Below, one piece after another: positions 1-7,692 of a stretch of 14,351 nucleotides of DNA; the first letter of the stretch is position 1, and every line of letters starts with the position of its first letter. The notes under the pieces were generated by a model. The model ran no database searches. It worked only from the letters and a program-made list of their open reading frames with translations, and was not told the DNA's origin. The position numbers were made by a program, and so were the translations under genes. Source of the DNA: JBHIEE01 sp046760445 (GTDB lineage: Bacteria; Acidobacteriota; Aminicenantia; JdFR-78); NCBI GenBank assembly GCA_046760445.1, contig JBHIEE010000077.1, forward strand, positions 1 to 14,351. The letters are read 5' to 3'.

Positions 1-44
1 TTACTTAGTTTTGAAGTTATTGAGGCTAATTTTTTTCTTGCTTC

Positions 45-63
45 CCTGCATGCGACAGGCAGG
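45..63. other. G/C-rich short hairpin after the DUF151 gene
   Basis: CCTGC (45-49) and GCAGG (59-63) can pair across a 9-base loop. The segment is distinctly G/C-richer than its surroundings. No T-run follows on the minus strand, so termination is not supported. It may be the edge of another intergenic repeat. Confidence 0.3.
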
Positions 64-80
64 CTGCTTCCAGCTTCTAT

Positions 81-566
81 TTACATTTTGTACTTACCCA
101 GATCCTCTGGTCTGAGTTTTTCCAGCCATTTCTGGAGTTTTTCAGAATCTTCTAAATTATCGCCAAACTCTAAACTATGGGCTTTTTGAATTACTTCCTC
201 TCTAACAAAAATAGGAGCATTTACTCTTAATGCTAAGGCGATTGCATCAGAAGGTCGAGAATCCAAAGTAATAATTTCATTTTGACGCTGACAATAAATT
301 AGCGCATAAAATGTGTTGTCTTTTATGTCACTTACTACTATTTTCTGAACAGTTATGTTTAATTCAGAGAGGAGGTTTTTAATTAAATCATGAGTCATCG
401 GTCGGGGAGTAGAGATGTTTTCGATTTGAAGGGCAATCGCATTTGCTTCGAAAACTCCAATCCAAATAGGCAGGATTTTATTACTATTCACATCTTTTAA
501 AATCACTATTGGCATATTGGAAATAGGATCAACAATTAATCCTTTAATTCTCATTTCAATTTCCAT
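81..566 (-). CDS. Bifunctional nuclease family protein (DUF151)
   Basis: A 161-residue protein matching the DUF151/BFN family, small proteins reported to have nuclease activity on DNA and RNA; the cellular role in bacteria is poorly defined. Seen in the sequence: the family core LPIWIGVFEANAIALQIE (residues 32-49), RPMTHDL (55-61) and DSRPSDAIALALR (102-114), followed by a charged tail (about 133-161). The length is normal for the family. The ATG at 566 has a strong SD (GAGGAGG, 574-580) eight bases upstream. A second in-frame ATG at codon 5 is less well placed. It lies 72 bases downstream of the CLC gene and has its own near-consensus promoter, so it is probably transcribed independently. 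Family assignment is confident; the substrate cannot be inferred. Confidence 0.93.
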   Translation of the reverse strand: MEIEMRIKGLIVDPISNMPIVILKDVNSNKILPIWIGVFEANAIALQIENISTPRPMTHDLIKNLLSELNITVQKIVVSDIKDNTFYALIYCQRQNEIITLDSRPSDAIALALRVNAPIFVREEVIQKAHSLEFGDNLEDSEKLQKWLEKLRPEDLGKYKM

Positions 567-592
567 TTTTTTGCCTCCTCACTTTTAATTAA

Positions 593-621
593 AATATATG
601 GTTAAAACAGACATTTGTCAA
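593..621 (-). promoter_or_regulatory. Sigma-70 promoter of the DUF151 nuclease gene
   Basis: On the minus strand, a perfect -35 box TTGACA (616-621) is separated by exactly 17 bases from TATATT (593-598, 5 of 6 matches to TATAAT). Transcription would begin near 586, giving a leader of about 20 bases that contains the SD at 574-580. It is the best-scoring promoter by eye in the window. Confidence 0.8.
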
Positions 622-638
622 GGGATGAGAAATAAAAC

Positions 639-2639
639 TTATTGGGAAGAAATTAGTTTTTCAATATTCTTAGTATGTCCAGCTAAAATTAAGGTATCGC
701 CCTTCTTTATTACTTGTTCACCAGAAGGCAGGGTAATGGTTTGGGGAGGATATTTTCTCTTGATCAAGATAATTTCTATTCCATGTTTAGCTTTTAAATC
801 TAATTCTTTAAGACTCTTATCCCAAAGCCTAGGTAACGCCTCTATTTCTTTTATTAAATAATCTTTTCCAATATTAACTGATTTTGCATCGTGAGTAAAT
901 TTCAGTTTATTGATTAAGCCTTGGGTTGCTTCTCTCTTTAATATCTCATTATTATAAGTTTCAATCACATCTTTTCTTTTTACAACTCCAACAAATTTTC
1001 CCTCTTTAATCACAGGAGTCTCGTCAATGTCTTGTTGCCCAAAAATCTCCATCGCTTTTTCTAAATTGTCATTATAATCAAGTTCTATTTCAGGAACAGC
1101 GATATCTTCGGCAATCACCAATGAGTCAATCAGTTCTTTTTGATAAATCCCACTTTTCAATTGGTTTAAAGTTATTATTCCACAGAGTTCATTATTTTGA
1201 TTAATTATATGAAAAATAGAATGTCGGCCGACTATTGCTTGATCAATTATCTGACCTATGTGTTGGGTATTTAAGAAGGTAGTATAGTCATGACTAAGGA
1301 TATCTTTGACAAGAATAGATCTTAAAATATTAACTTCTCTTCCCTCTTTAAGAATTATTCCTTTATGTTTAAGTTTAAGAGTATAAATTGATTCTTCTTT
1401 CAAACTTATGGTGATAAATGAACTTATAATGCAACTTAGCATTAGTGGTAAGATAATCTTATAGTCATTAGTTAATTCAAAAATTATAATAATAGCAGTA
1501 ATAGGTGCATGGGTAGCAGCAGCAACGACTGCTCCCATACCCACCAAAGAATAAGCACCAGGAGGAGAGATAACACTTGGGAAGTAATTGTGGAAAATTT
1601 GCCCGATGAAATTACCAGTCATTGCTCCCATAAAAAGGGAAGGAGCAAACACTCCACCAGAACCACCAGAGCCTAAAGTGAGGGAAGTAGAAATTAACTT
1701 AGCAAAAATCAAAATAAAAGCTAAAAAAAGACCAATTTGATTATGCAAAGGTAAATTAATGCTTTCATATCCTACCCCAAAAATATGGGGAAGTTTTAAA
1801 CCAATTAGTCCAATTATTATTCCTCCAAAAGCAGGTTTTAAATATTCAGGAAATTTTAATTTATCCCATTTTTCTTCGGATAAATAGAGTAATTTTATGA
1901 AAAAGATGGCTACTAAACCACTGATGATGCCTAAAAGAATATAAGGTCCAATTTCCCACACACTTATTAAAGTATACTTGGGCACTTTAAAAGCAGCAAA
2001 ATCTCCAACAAAATAATGAGAAGTTAAAGTGGCTATAACTGAAGCAATTACAATTGGGCTGAAGCTAGCAACGCCAAATTCTCCTAATACTATTTCCACC
2101 GCAAACATTGCTCCTGCAATGGGAGCATTGAAAGTTCCAGCAATTCCTGCTGCAACACCACTGGCAACTAAAGTTCTTAATCCCTTCTCTTTTATTTTAA
2201 ATATTTGACCAATAGTGGAGGCTAAACTGGAACTTATCTGGACTATTGGACCTTCTCGACCAACAGAGCCTCCTGAACCAATGCAGAGAGAGGAAGCCAA
2301 GGCTTTGACAATAGAAACTCTTTTTCTTATAATTCCCCCTTTAAGAAGCGCTGCTTCCATTACTTCTGGAACACCGTGACCTTTAGCTTCTCTTGCTCCC
2401 AAATGAATCAACACTCCCACTAATAGACCGCCTATCCCTGGAATCAGAATGATTAAAAACCATGTTTTTCCTTGAACAGCAGCTAAGAGACTGGTTGGAT
2501 TTCCCCAGAATTGTGATTGAAAAAATCTTAATAGAATTTTGAAAGCAACAGAGGCAAATCCTCCTAAAATTCCAATTAAAATAGCTAATAACAGTAATTT
2601 GAAGTGATCCGCAAAGTCAGGTCTAACAATCTTTTTCAA
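639..2639 (-). CDS. CLC-family chloride channel/transporter with CBS pair and TrkA-C domain
   Basis: A 666-residue membrane protein of the CLC family, moving chloride or similar anions across the inner membrane. The CLC core occupies about residues 10-425, with the signatures GHGVP (87-91, the central-serine loop), GREGP (127-131, gating Glu129), FNAPIAG (170-176), GVFAP (329-333) and a candidate pore Tyr419. A CBS pair follows (about 443-500 and 508-565), then a TrkA-C/RCK-C-like domain (about 588-665). These are cytosolic ligand-sensing domains, so gating by a nucleotide or other small molecule is likely. Odd points: the central serine is His88, and the residue aligning with the internal proton glutamate (E203 of E. 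coli ClcA) is Ile183. The start at 2639 is TTG; an in-frame stop lies upstream and I found no ATG or GTG between them. An AAGGA about 13 bases upstream is a weak SD. Confidence 0.93.
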   Translation of the reverse strand: MKKIVRPDFADHFKLLLLAILIGILGGFASVAFKILLRFFQSQFWGNPTSLLAAVQGKTWFLIILIPGIGGLLVGVLIHLGAREAKGHGVPEVMEAALLKGGIIRKRVSIVKALASSLCIGSGGSVGREGPIVQISSSLASTIGQIFKIKEKGLRTLVASGVAAGIAGTFNAPIAGAMFAVEIVLGEFGVASFSPIVIASVIATLTSHYFVGDFAAFKVPKYTLISVWEIGPYILLGIISGLVAIFFIKLLYLSEEKWDKLKFPEYLKPAFGGIIIGLIGLKLPHIFGVGYESINLPLHNQIGLFLAFILIFAKLISTSLTLGSGGSGGVFAPSLFMGAMTGNFIGQIFHNYFPSVISPPGAYSLVGMGAVVAAATHAPITAIIIIFELTNDYKIILPLMLSCIISSFITISLKEESIYTLKLKHKGIILKEGREVNILRSILVKDILSHDYTTFLNTQHIGQIIDQAIVGRHSIFHIINQNNELCGIITLNQLKSGIYQKELIDSLVIAEDIAVPEIELDYNDNLEKAMEIFGQQDIDETPVIKEGKFVGVVKRKDVIETYNNEILKREATQGLINKLKFTHDAKSVNIGKDYLIKEIEALPRLWDKSLKELDLKAKHGIEIILIKRKYPPQTITLPSGEQVIKKGDTLILAGHTKNIEKLISSQ

Positions 2640-2722
2640 TTTTAATTTATTTATCCTTGGAATTCGACAGATTAATTAGCGTTAAAATCACACTCACAGT
2701 CGTATGTTTTCGTAGTCAATTG

Positions 2723-4015
2723 TCAAAATAACTTTAACTGCTGTTCCTCGGATTCGGGTTTCTCTTTTGATTCAAAAAGACTTATTTTTCCATACACTCC
2801 ATCATGACCAGGGATGATTTTTACTCCACCTTTCCTCATGTTCTCCACACCGAGAGAAATCTTTGACCCAGAAATTTTTTCTATTTCTTCTAAAGGAACC
2901 TCAGTCAAAATTTTATGTTCGTTATCAAAATTTTTAATTAATCTAAAATACTGATCCCAAACTGTTTTTGATTCAGAAGCCTTTCCTGTTGCTTCAGCAA
3001 TTATTTCATTTAAAGGGATCAAACTTTTAAAAGGAATTTTTCCCGGCGGTTTTTTTCCTTCTTCGCGATCAGCTAAAAGCTCAACTCGATGCATAACACC
3101 AACGGTCAATTTTTGACCACATTTAGGACAAAGATAATTATTCTCTATTGTTTGCTTTGGAGAGAAAACAACATGGCAATTTCGATGACCATCAAAGTGA
3201 TATTTACCCTCCTCAGGGAAAAATTCAATAGTATAAAGGAATTTTTCCGGGTCTCCTTCCTTTATTGCAGCCACAATTGACTGATAATTAAGCTCAGTGT
3301 TAAAGACATTTGCCTCCCGGCCGATTTTAGAAGGGGAATGAGCATCTGAATTAGAAACTAAGGTATATCTATCCAGTGAAGAAAGTCGCCAGTTCATAGC
3401 TGGATCTGAAGAAAGACCAGTTTCCAAAACAAAAATATAAGGAGTTAAATCTTCAAAACATTCTTCCACGGAATCAAAGCCGGAATTAGCTCCAAAAAGA
3501 GAAAACCAAGGAGTCCAGATGTGAGCAGGAATGACTAAGCAGTTAGGACATACATCTAAGACAATTTTTAAGAAATCTTTTGCATCTAACCCGAGGATGG
3601 GCCGACCATCTGCTCTTAAATTCCCTAATCCGGATAGTCTCTGATTTAATTTTTGAACTGAATCCAGATCAGGGGCTAAGACTAAAAGATGAACTTTTCT
3701 TACTTGACCTTTCTTGGAATAAATAAAGCTGATTTCAGAAGAACAAATAAAAAAGACTTCCCTCTGAGAAAAAGGAATAGTAGATAAATACTCATTCTCC
3801 ACCTGACCAGAATCTTTTAATTGATAAAGCCCGTTGTCAGCTTGTTCCAATCTCTCTTTGAGTAGAAAAAACCACTCTGGATGAGTAAAATCTCCTGTTC
3901 CTAAGAGTGATATTCCTTTTACCTTTGCCCACCGGGCAAGGTAATCTAAATTCATATCTCTTGAAGTAGCACGAGAGAATTTGGAGTGAGTATGAAAATC
4001 AGCGACAAATTTCAT
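2723..4015 (-). CDS. Endonuclease Q (PHP-domain DNA repair nuclease)
   Basis: A 430-residue protein resembling endonuclease Q (EndoQ). This family is known from Thermococcales and some bacteria and nicks DNA 5' of deaminated bases such as hypoxanthine and uracil. The N-terminal PHP domain shows the expected metal ligands: D6, H8 and H10 (DFHTH), D42 and H45 (GTGDFTHP), E94, H109, H165, and D224 and H226 (SNSDAH). A probable zinc site follows (C280, C296-x2-C299), then the EndoQ-type stretch LTVGVMHRVELLADR (303-317) and a C-terminal domain. The length matches archaeal EndoQ. Absence of polymerase domains argues against DnaE or PolX, and the zinc segment against histidinol phosphatase. The last residues, QQLKLF, resemble a bacterial sliding-clamp motif. 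The ATG at 4015 is the first start after an in-frame stop and has no SD; later starts would remove the HTH motif. Confidence 0.9.
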   Translation of the reverse strand: MKFVADFHTHSKFSRATSRDMNLDYLARWAKVKGISLLGTGDFTHPEWFFLLKERLEQADNGLYQLKDSGQVENEYLSTIPFSQREVFFICSSEISFIYSKKGQVRKVHLLVLAPDLDSVQKLNQRLSGLGNLRADGRPILGLDAKDFLKIVLDVCPNCLVIPAHIWTPWFSLFGANSGFDSVEECFEDLTPYIFVLETGLSSDPAMNWRLSSLDRYTLVSNSDAHSPSKIGREANVFNTELNYQSIVAAIKEGDPEKFLYTIEFFPEEGKYHFDGHRNCHVVFSPKQTIENNYLCPKCGQKLTVGVMHRVELLADREEGKKPPGKIPFKSLIPLNEIIAEATGKASESKTVWDQYFRLIKNFDNEHKILTEVPLEEIEKISGSKISLGVENMRKGGVKIIPGHDGVYGKISLFESKEKPESEEQQLKLF

Positions 4016-4020
4016 TTCAG

Positions 4021-4049
4021 AATATATTAGTTTAAATTATGCGAGTTAA
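4021..4049 (-). promoter_or_regulatory. Candidate promoter for a leaderless endonuclease Q transcript
   Basis: On the minus strand, TTAACT (4044-4049, 4 of 6) and TATATT (4021-4026, 5 of 6) are 17 bases apart. The ATG of the gene starts only six bases after the -10 box, so transcription would begin at or next to the start codon. This fits the absence of an SD. The region is A/T-rich, so chance matches are possible. Confidence 0.45.
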
Positions 4050-4072
4050 TAATTCAAGGAGAAATTACTTGC

Positions 4073-5101
4073 TTATTGGAGCTTGAAATTTATTTTTTTT
4101 GTAATAGACGAACCGCTAACCTTATCTACAATTTTTATTTCCAGAATATATTCTCCTGGTTCTAAAGATTTATCAGCTCGCTTTAAAGGAAGGGGGTGGC
4201 TGATCATAGGGAAAGGAAAAGTTGTCGGCTCAAATTTAATCACCGCTTCTTCTCCTTTGAAAACACTATAGGTAATTTCTATTTCAAATTTATTCGTTTC
4301 AGGATGAGGGGAAGTGCCAAAAATAAAATAAAAGATATCAGGTTGCTGCTCTTGGGAAAAAACGAGTTCAATTTTTGGTTCAATCTTTAAAATTGAATAA
4401 CGGAAAAAATCCTGATGGACATTTAGTCTCATCTCAGGTGAGGGTAACTGTTCTATTGACTTGATAAAAAAGATGGGCGTGGTATCTATGTTTTTAAAAG
4501 CCTGAGGATCAGGAAGGGAAATTTCCGTGTAAAAAGTGCCTATTTTTGTCAGATCGAGTGAAGTAAAAGCTAAAGCTAAAAGGTAATCACCTGGGGGAAG
4601 AGAATAGCCTGTCGTACAAAGATGTTCTTCTTCAGGATTGAATTCTTCTTTACTCTTTTCAAACTTGACGGGAATATATATTTCTTTAGAAATCTCAACT
4701 ATATTTCCTTTTTCCAATTTATAAAATCTTAAAAAAGCATTTAAATTAGCAATTAATTTTTGAGGAGGAGTTACTTCTTCTTCACTTTTGCTTGGTTCTT
4801 CTTTCTCTTCTTCAAAACCTAAATCTGAATTTTTTATTTTAAACAGAAAAATGGTGTGAAGACGATTTTCTCGTGCAGGTAAGTATAAATACTGAATAAA
4901 CTTTATTGGGATGTCAAGCCTAGGTTCCCTGGTCTGGATTCCTAAATCGAAAACTTTGCCCACTTCCTGAGGTATTATTTGTTTTTTAGTTTTAAGGGGA
5001 ACCTTTTCTTTTTCTTGGGCGGGGAAAAAAGCAAAAGAAAAATTAAGAGAAAAAATAATAAATCCAATAAAAAAGGTCATTATTTCTTTCTTAATGCTCA
5101 T
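4073..5101 (-). CDS. Secreted protein of unknown function
   Basis: I do not recognise this 342-residue protein with confidence. It begins with a clear signal peptide: KK at 4-5, a hydrophobic stretch (about 7-26) and plausible signal-peptidase sites near SFA (22-24) or FPA (26-28), so it should be exported. The mature part has a Glu/Lys-rich insert (about 94-111) and two similar beta-rich elements, PPGDYLLALAF (169-179) and EPGEYILEIKI (314-324), suggesting repeated beta-sandwich modules. No catalytic motif is apparent. The C-terminal half (about 255-342) recalls proteins that carry GWxTD domains, but no GWxTD motif is present. The SD AAAGGAG lies seven bases before the ATG, and the gene appears to have its own promoter 66 bases after mltG. 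A surface or periplasmic structural role is a guess. Confidence 0.8.
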   Translation of the reverse strand: MSIKKEIMTFFIGFIIFSLNFSFAFFPAQEKEKVPLKTKKQIIPQEVGKVFDLGIQTREPRLDIPIKFIQYLYLPARENRLHTIFLFKIKNSDLGFEEEKEEPSKSEEEVTPPQKLIANLNAFLRFYKLEKGNIVEISKEIYIPVKFEKSKEEFNPEEEHLCTTGYSLPPGDYLLALAFTSLDLTKIGTFYTEISLPDPQAFKNIDTTPIFFIKSIEQLPSPEMRLNVHQDFFRYSILKIEPKIELVFSQEQQPDIFYFIFGTSPHPETNKFEIEITYSVFKGEEAVIKFEPTTFPFPMISHPLPLKRADKSLEPGEYILEIKIVDKVSGSSITKKINFKLQ

Positions 5102-5132
5102 CCATTCACTCCTTTCTTTTAAATAATATTTT

Positions 5133-5161
5133 ATTTTAATTTAAATAGGGCTTTTTTACAA
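5133..5161 (-). promoter_or_regulatory. Promoter of the secreted-protein gene
   Basis: On the minus strand, TTGTAA (5156-5161, 4 of 6) is followed after 17 bases by TAAAAT (5133-5138, 5 of 6). The start site would be near 5126, just upstream of the SD at 5109-5115. It lies in the short gap after mltG, so this gene need not depend on the ddl operon promoter. Confidence 0.55.
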
Positions 5162-5167
5162 ATTATT

Positions 5168-6190
5168 TTATTTCTTCTTTTGGAGAGGATGATTTGGTTT
5201 TTGATACTTACGAACAGCTTGGTTATGTTCTTTAAGATTATTACTGAAATAATGAGTCCCGTCATTCTTGGAGACAAAATAAAGATAATTCACTGAGGCT
5301 GGATATAAGGCAGCCTCAATTGATTTCTTACCAGGACTGCAAATTGGTCCAGGAGGTAACCCATAATAAAGATAGGTATTGTAAGGCGAATCAAAGGCCA
5401 AATCCCTTTTTCTCAGTCTATCTTGATAAATTCCTTCTTTTTTTAAAGCATAAATTATAGTTGGATCACATTCTAATTTCATCCCCTTCTTTAGTCGATT
5501 GTGAAAAACAGCTGAAATAAGGGTTCTTTCCACAGGAACAGATGTCTCTTTTTCAATTAAAGAAGCTAAAGTCACTATCTGTCTAATAGTCATTCCCAAT
5601 TCCAGTGCTCTTTTTCGCCATTCATCAGTGAATATTTGAAAAAATTCATCTACCATAGAAGAAACCACTTTTTCTGCCGCGATTCCCTTAGGAAAATGAT
5701 AGCTATCTGGAAACAAGTAACCTTCTAAATTTTTTGCTTTTTTGTCCCAGCGGGTAATCAGGTTAATATTTGAAGCAACTTCGAGAAATTCTTCTTTGGG
5801 TATAGAAACTTCCTGTTCAAAAATCTGAGCTATTTCACCAACCATTAGCCCTTCAGGAATAGTTACCAGATGAAGGACAATTTCTCCTCGAATTATCTTA
5901 GTTAGGGCTTCTCTGCCTGAAATCGGAAAAGAAAATGAGTATTCTCCTGCTTTCAAGGTTTGATTTGAGAAAAGGATTCTGTACCCTACCAGAAAGGCTG
6001 TCCTATTTCTGATAATTTTTTTCTCTTTCAAAAGAGAAGCAATAGAGCTTGCATCCTGGCCTTTTTCAATGTTAATTATTTCACTTTCTTTAACTCCCTG
6101 ATAGGGAAGGTAAAATCCAATATAGATCCAGATTAAAAAAGCTAAAATTAGTAAGATGAAAACAATTATTACTAATTTTAATATCTTCAT
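5168..6190 (-). CDS. mltG: Endolytic peptidoglycan transglycosylase MltG (YceG-like)
   Basis: A 340-residue inner-membrane protein that cleaves nascent glycan strands and is thought to set glycan chain length or terminate synthesis. A single N-terminal membrane helix (about 5-27) anchors it, with the rest facing the periplasm. A LysM-like domain (about 38-105) precedes the YceG catalytic domain. The signature LASLIEKET (208-216) holds the probable catalytic Glu213, and NRLKKGMKLECDPTIIYAL (231-249) and YYGLPPGPICSPG (275-287) are diagnostic of the family. The length is typical. The ATG at 6190 follows the ruvX stop by three bases and has no convincing SD, so translation is probably coupled. 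The ruvX-mltG pairing is common in bacteria and supports both calls. Confidence 0.96.
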   Translation of the reverse strand: MKILKLVIIVFILLILAFLIWIYIGFYLPYQGVKESEIINIEKGQDASSIASLLKEKKIIRNRTAFLVGYRILFSNQTLKAGEYSFSFPISGREALTKIIRGEIVLHLVTIPEGLMVGEIAQIFEQEVSIPKEEFLEVASNINLITRWDKKAKNLEGYLFPDSYHFPKGIAAEKVVSSMVDEFFQIFTDEWRKRALELGMTIRQIVTLASLIEKETSVPVERTLISAVFHNRLKKGMKLECDPTIIYALKKEGIYQDRLRKRDLAFDSPYNTYLYYGLPPGPICSPGKKSIEAALYPASVNYLYFVSKNDGTHYFSNNLKEHNQAVRKYQKPNHPLQKKK

Positions 6191-6193
6191 TAA

Positions 6194-6604
6194 TTAGCGT
6201 CTGCTTTCTAAATAGCTAAATAATATTATGGCTGCTGAAATTTGATCTTTGTGTTTTTTTCTTTCTCTCCATTTCATCTTCCGAGTTTTTAATAACTCAA
6301 TAGCTTGCTTAGTAGATAATCTCTCATCCCAGAAAGAGATAGGGACATTTATTATTCCTTGCAACCATTTACCGAATTCTTCTGTCTTTTGAACTCTTTT
6401 TCCTTTAGTCCCATCCATTCGGATGGGCAGTCCAATTACCACTTGGCTGATATTATACTTCTTGATTAACTCTTTAAAATAATCTTTATCTTCTTGGGAA
6501 CTTTTTCTTATGTATTGACCTAATGGATGGACAGTTACACCTAATTCATCACTTATTGCTAATCCGATCTTTTTATCTCCGAAATCGATTCCTAACATTC
6601 TCAT
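6194..6604 (-). CDS. ruvX: RuvX/YqgF family RNase H-fold nuclease
   Basis: A 136-residue cytoplasmic protein of the YqgF family. Members have been described both as Holliday-junction resolvases and as nucleases processing the 5' end of pre-16S rRNA. Visible family motifs are MLGIDFGDKKIGLAISDE (3-20, with catalytic Asp7), VVIGLP (55-60), WDERLST (92-98) and the C-terminal Asp120 in KDQISAA. The length is normal. Its ATG overlaps the ddl stop codon by four bases (ATGA, 6601-6604), so it is translationally coupled to ddl. A second ATG at codon 3 is possible, but the overlap favours the first. Which of the two reported activities applies cannot be told from sequence. Confidence 0.96.
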   Translation of the reverse strand: MRMLGIDFGDKKIGLAISDELGVTVHPLGQYIRKSSQEDKDYFKELIKKYNISQVVIGLPIRMDGTKGKRVQKTEEFGKWLQGIINVPISFWDERLSTKQAIELLKTRKMKWRERKKHKDQISAAIILFSYLESRR

Positions 6605-7668
6605 TTTAAAAAGTTAAATTTCCTTTTTTTAGAATGGTGTCGCTCGAAAGCTAATTCAATTAATTTTTCAATTAATTTGGGATATGAAATTCCACTTGCT
6701 TCCCACATTTTAGGATACATACTTATTTCAGTGAAACCAGGAATGGTATTAATTTCATTGATATGTATTTTTCCTGTTTTACCTTCCATAAAGAAATCGA
6801 CCCTGGCCATCCCAGAACATTCTATTGCTCTGAAAGCTTTAATAGCCAAGGACTGAATCTCTTTAATTTTATTCTCAGGTAAAGGAGCAGGAATCTTAAA
6901 CCTGGTTTTTCCTTCAATATATTTATCCTGATAATTATAAAACTCCCGATAGGGGATTAACTCTCCAGGAAGAGATGCTTGAGGAAAATCGTTTCCTAAG
7001 ATACTGCATTCAAATTCTCGACCAATAACTCCCTGTTCCACTAAGACTTTTCGATCATATTTAAAAGCATAATCAATCGCTTGAATCACCTGGGAATTTT
7101 CTTTGACTTTGGAAATGCCAATACTCGAGCCCAGGTTTGATGGCTTGACAAAACAAGGAAAGATGAACTCCTTTTTAATTTTTTTTAAGATTTCTTTTCT
7201 TTCTGCTTTCCATTGCCAGTCTAAAATAGATAAAAAATTAACTACTGGCAGACCTTTAGCCTTAAAAATAAATTTCATTTTTGCTTTATCCATTCCCAGA
7301 GAAGAAGCTAATACGCCTGCCCCAACATAGGGAACATCAGCCATTTCGAATAGTCCCTGGATAGTTCCATCTTCCCCGTAAGGACCATGCAATAAAGGGA
7401 AATAGACATCAGCTGAAAAATTTTCTCTGAGAGACTTTGCCTCCCAGGGAAGAAAGGAGAAAGATTTTCCTTTGGCTAAGTTTTCTTTACCAATTAAAGG
7501 AGATTCAACTAATTTCCAGTTGCCTTTTTTATCAATGTAAATAGAAATAAGATTAATTTTTTTCTTATCTATGTTTTTATAAACACTACAGGCTGAAATT
7601 ATTGAAACTTCATGTTCCGCTGAGCATCCACCAAAAATCAGACCAACTCTTATTTTTTTAGATTTCAT
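6601..7668 (-). CDS. ddl: D-alanine--D-alanine ligase
   Basis: A 355-residue ATP-grasp enzyme joining two D-alanines for the peptidoglycan stem peptide, in the cytoplasm. Motifs seen: GGCSAEHEVSIISA (13-26), PLLHGPYGEDGTIQG (91-105), GMDKAKMK (125-132), FVKPSNLGSSIGISKV (173-188), the acidic metal site RVDFF with Asp291, and INEINTIPG (303-311) with Glu306 and Asn308. The active-site tyrosine expected of D-Ala-D-Ala ligases is present in FYNYQDKY (Tyr250), where VanA-type D-lactate ligases differ, so a normal D-Ala-D-Ala product is expected. The ATG at 7668 has only a weak AAGAA-like SD. It is the first gene of a tight ddl-ruvX-mltG operon, and its promoter is flanked by inverted repeats. Confidence 0.97.
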   Translation of the reverse strand: MKSKKIRVGLIFGGCSAEHEVSIISACSVYKNIDKKKINLISIYIDKKGNWKLVESPLIGKENLAKGKSFSFLPWEAKSLRENFSADVYFPLLHGPYGEDGTIQGLFEMADVPYVGAGVLASSLGMDKAKMKFIFKAKGLPVVNFLSILDWQWKAERKEILKKIKKEFIFPCFVKPSNLGSSIGISKVKENSQVIQAIDYAFKYDRKVLVEQGVIGREFECSILGNDFPQASLPGELIPYREFYNYQDKYIEGKTRFKIPAPLPENKIKEIQSLAIKAFRAIECSGMARVDFFMEGKTGKIHINEINTIPGFTEISMYPKMWEASGISYPKLIEKLIELAFERHHSKKRKFNFLK

Positions 7669-7692
7669 CTAATTCTTTTAAGATTATTAGAG

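Noticed and set aside
1..51. 17-codon minus-strand ORF (ATG at 51 to TAA at 1)
   Set aside because: No SD, lysine-rich low-complexity sequence at the window edge, and no support beyond an open frame.
598..861. Plus-strand 87-codon frame
   Set aside because: It is antisense to the CLC gene and begins inside the DUF151 promoter, with no family resemblance. The same applies to the other plus-strand frames (for example 3089-3280, 7103-7330, 8189-8595, 9656-9904, 13485-13694), which all mirror real minus-strand genes.
639..2639. Fluoride-exporting CLC (CLC-F)
   Set aside because: The selectivity loop is GHGVP rather than the Met-containing CLC-F type, and the CBS and TrkA-C tail is not typical of CLC-F.
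2714..2726. TTGACA and TTGACT as a CLC gene promoter
   Set aside because: Two good -35-like sequences are present, but no acceptable -10 box lies 16-18 bases downstream.
2723..4015. PHP domain of a DNA polymerase or histidinol phosphatase
   Set aside because: No polymerase domain is present, and the zinc segment plus LTVGVMHRVELLADR match endonuclease Q.
6601..7668. Van-type D-Ala-D-Lac or D-Ala-D-Ser ligase
   Set aside because: The tyrosine motif FYNYQDKY typical of D-Ala-D-Ala ligases is intact, and no van-like genes are nearby.
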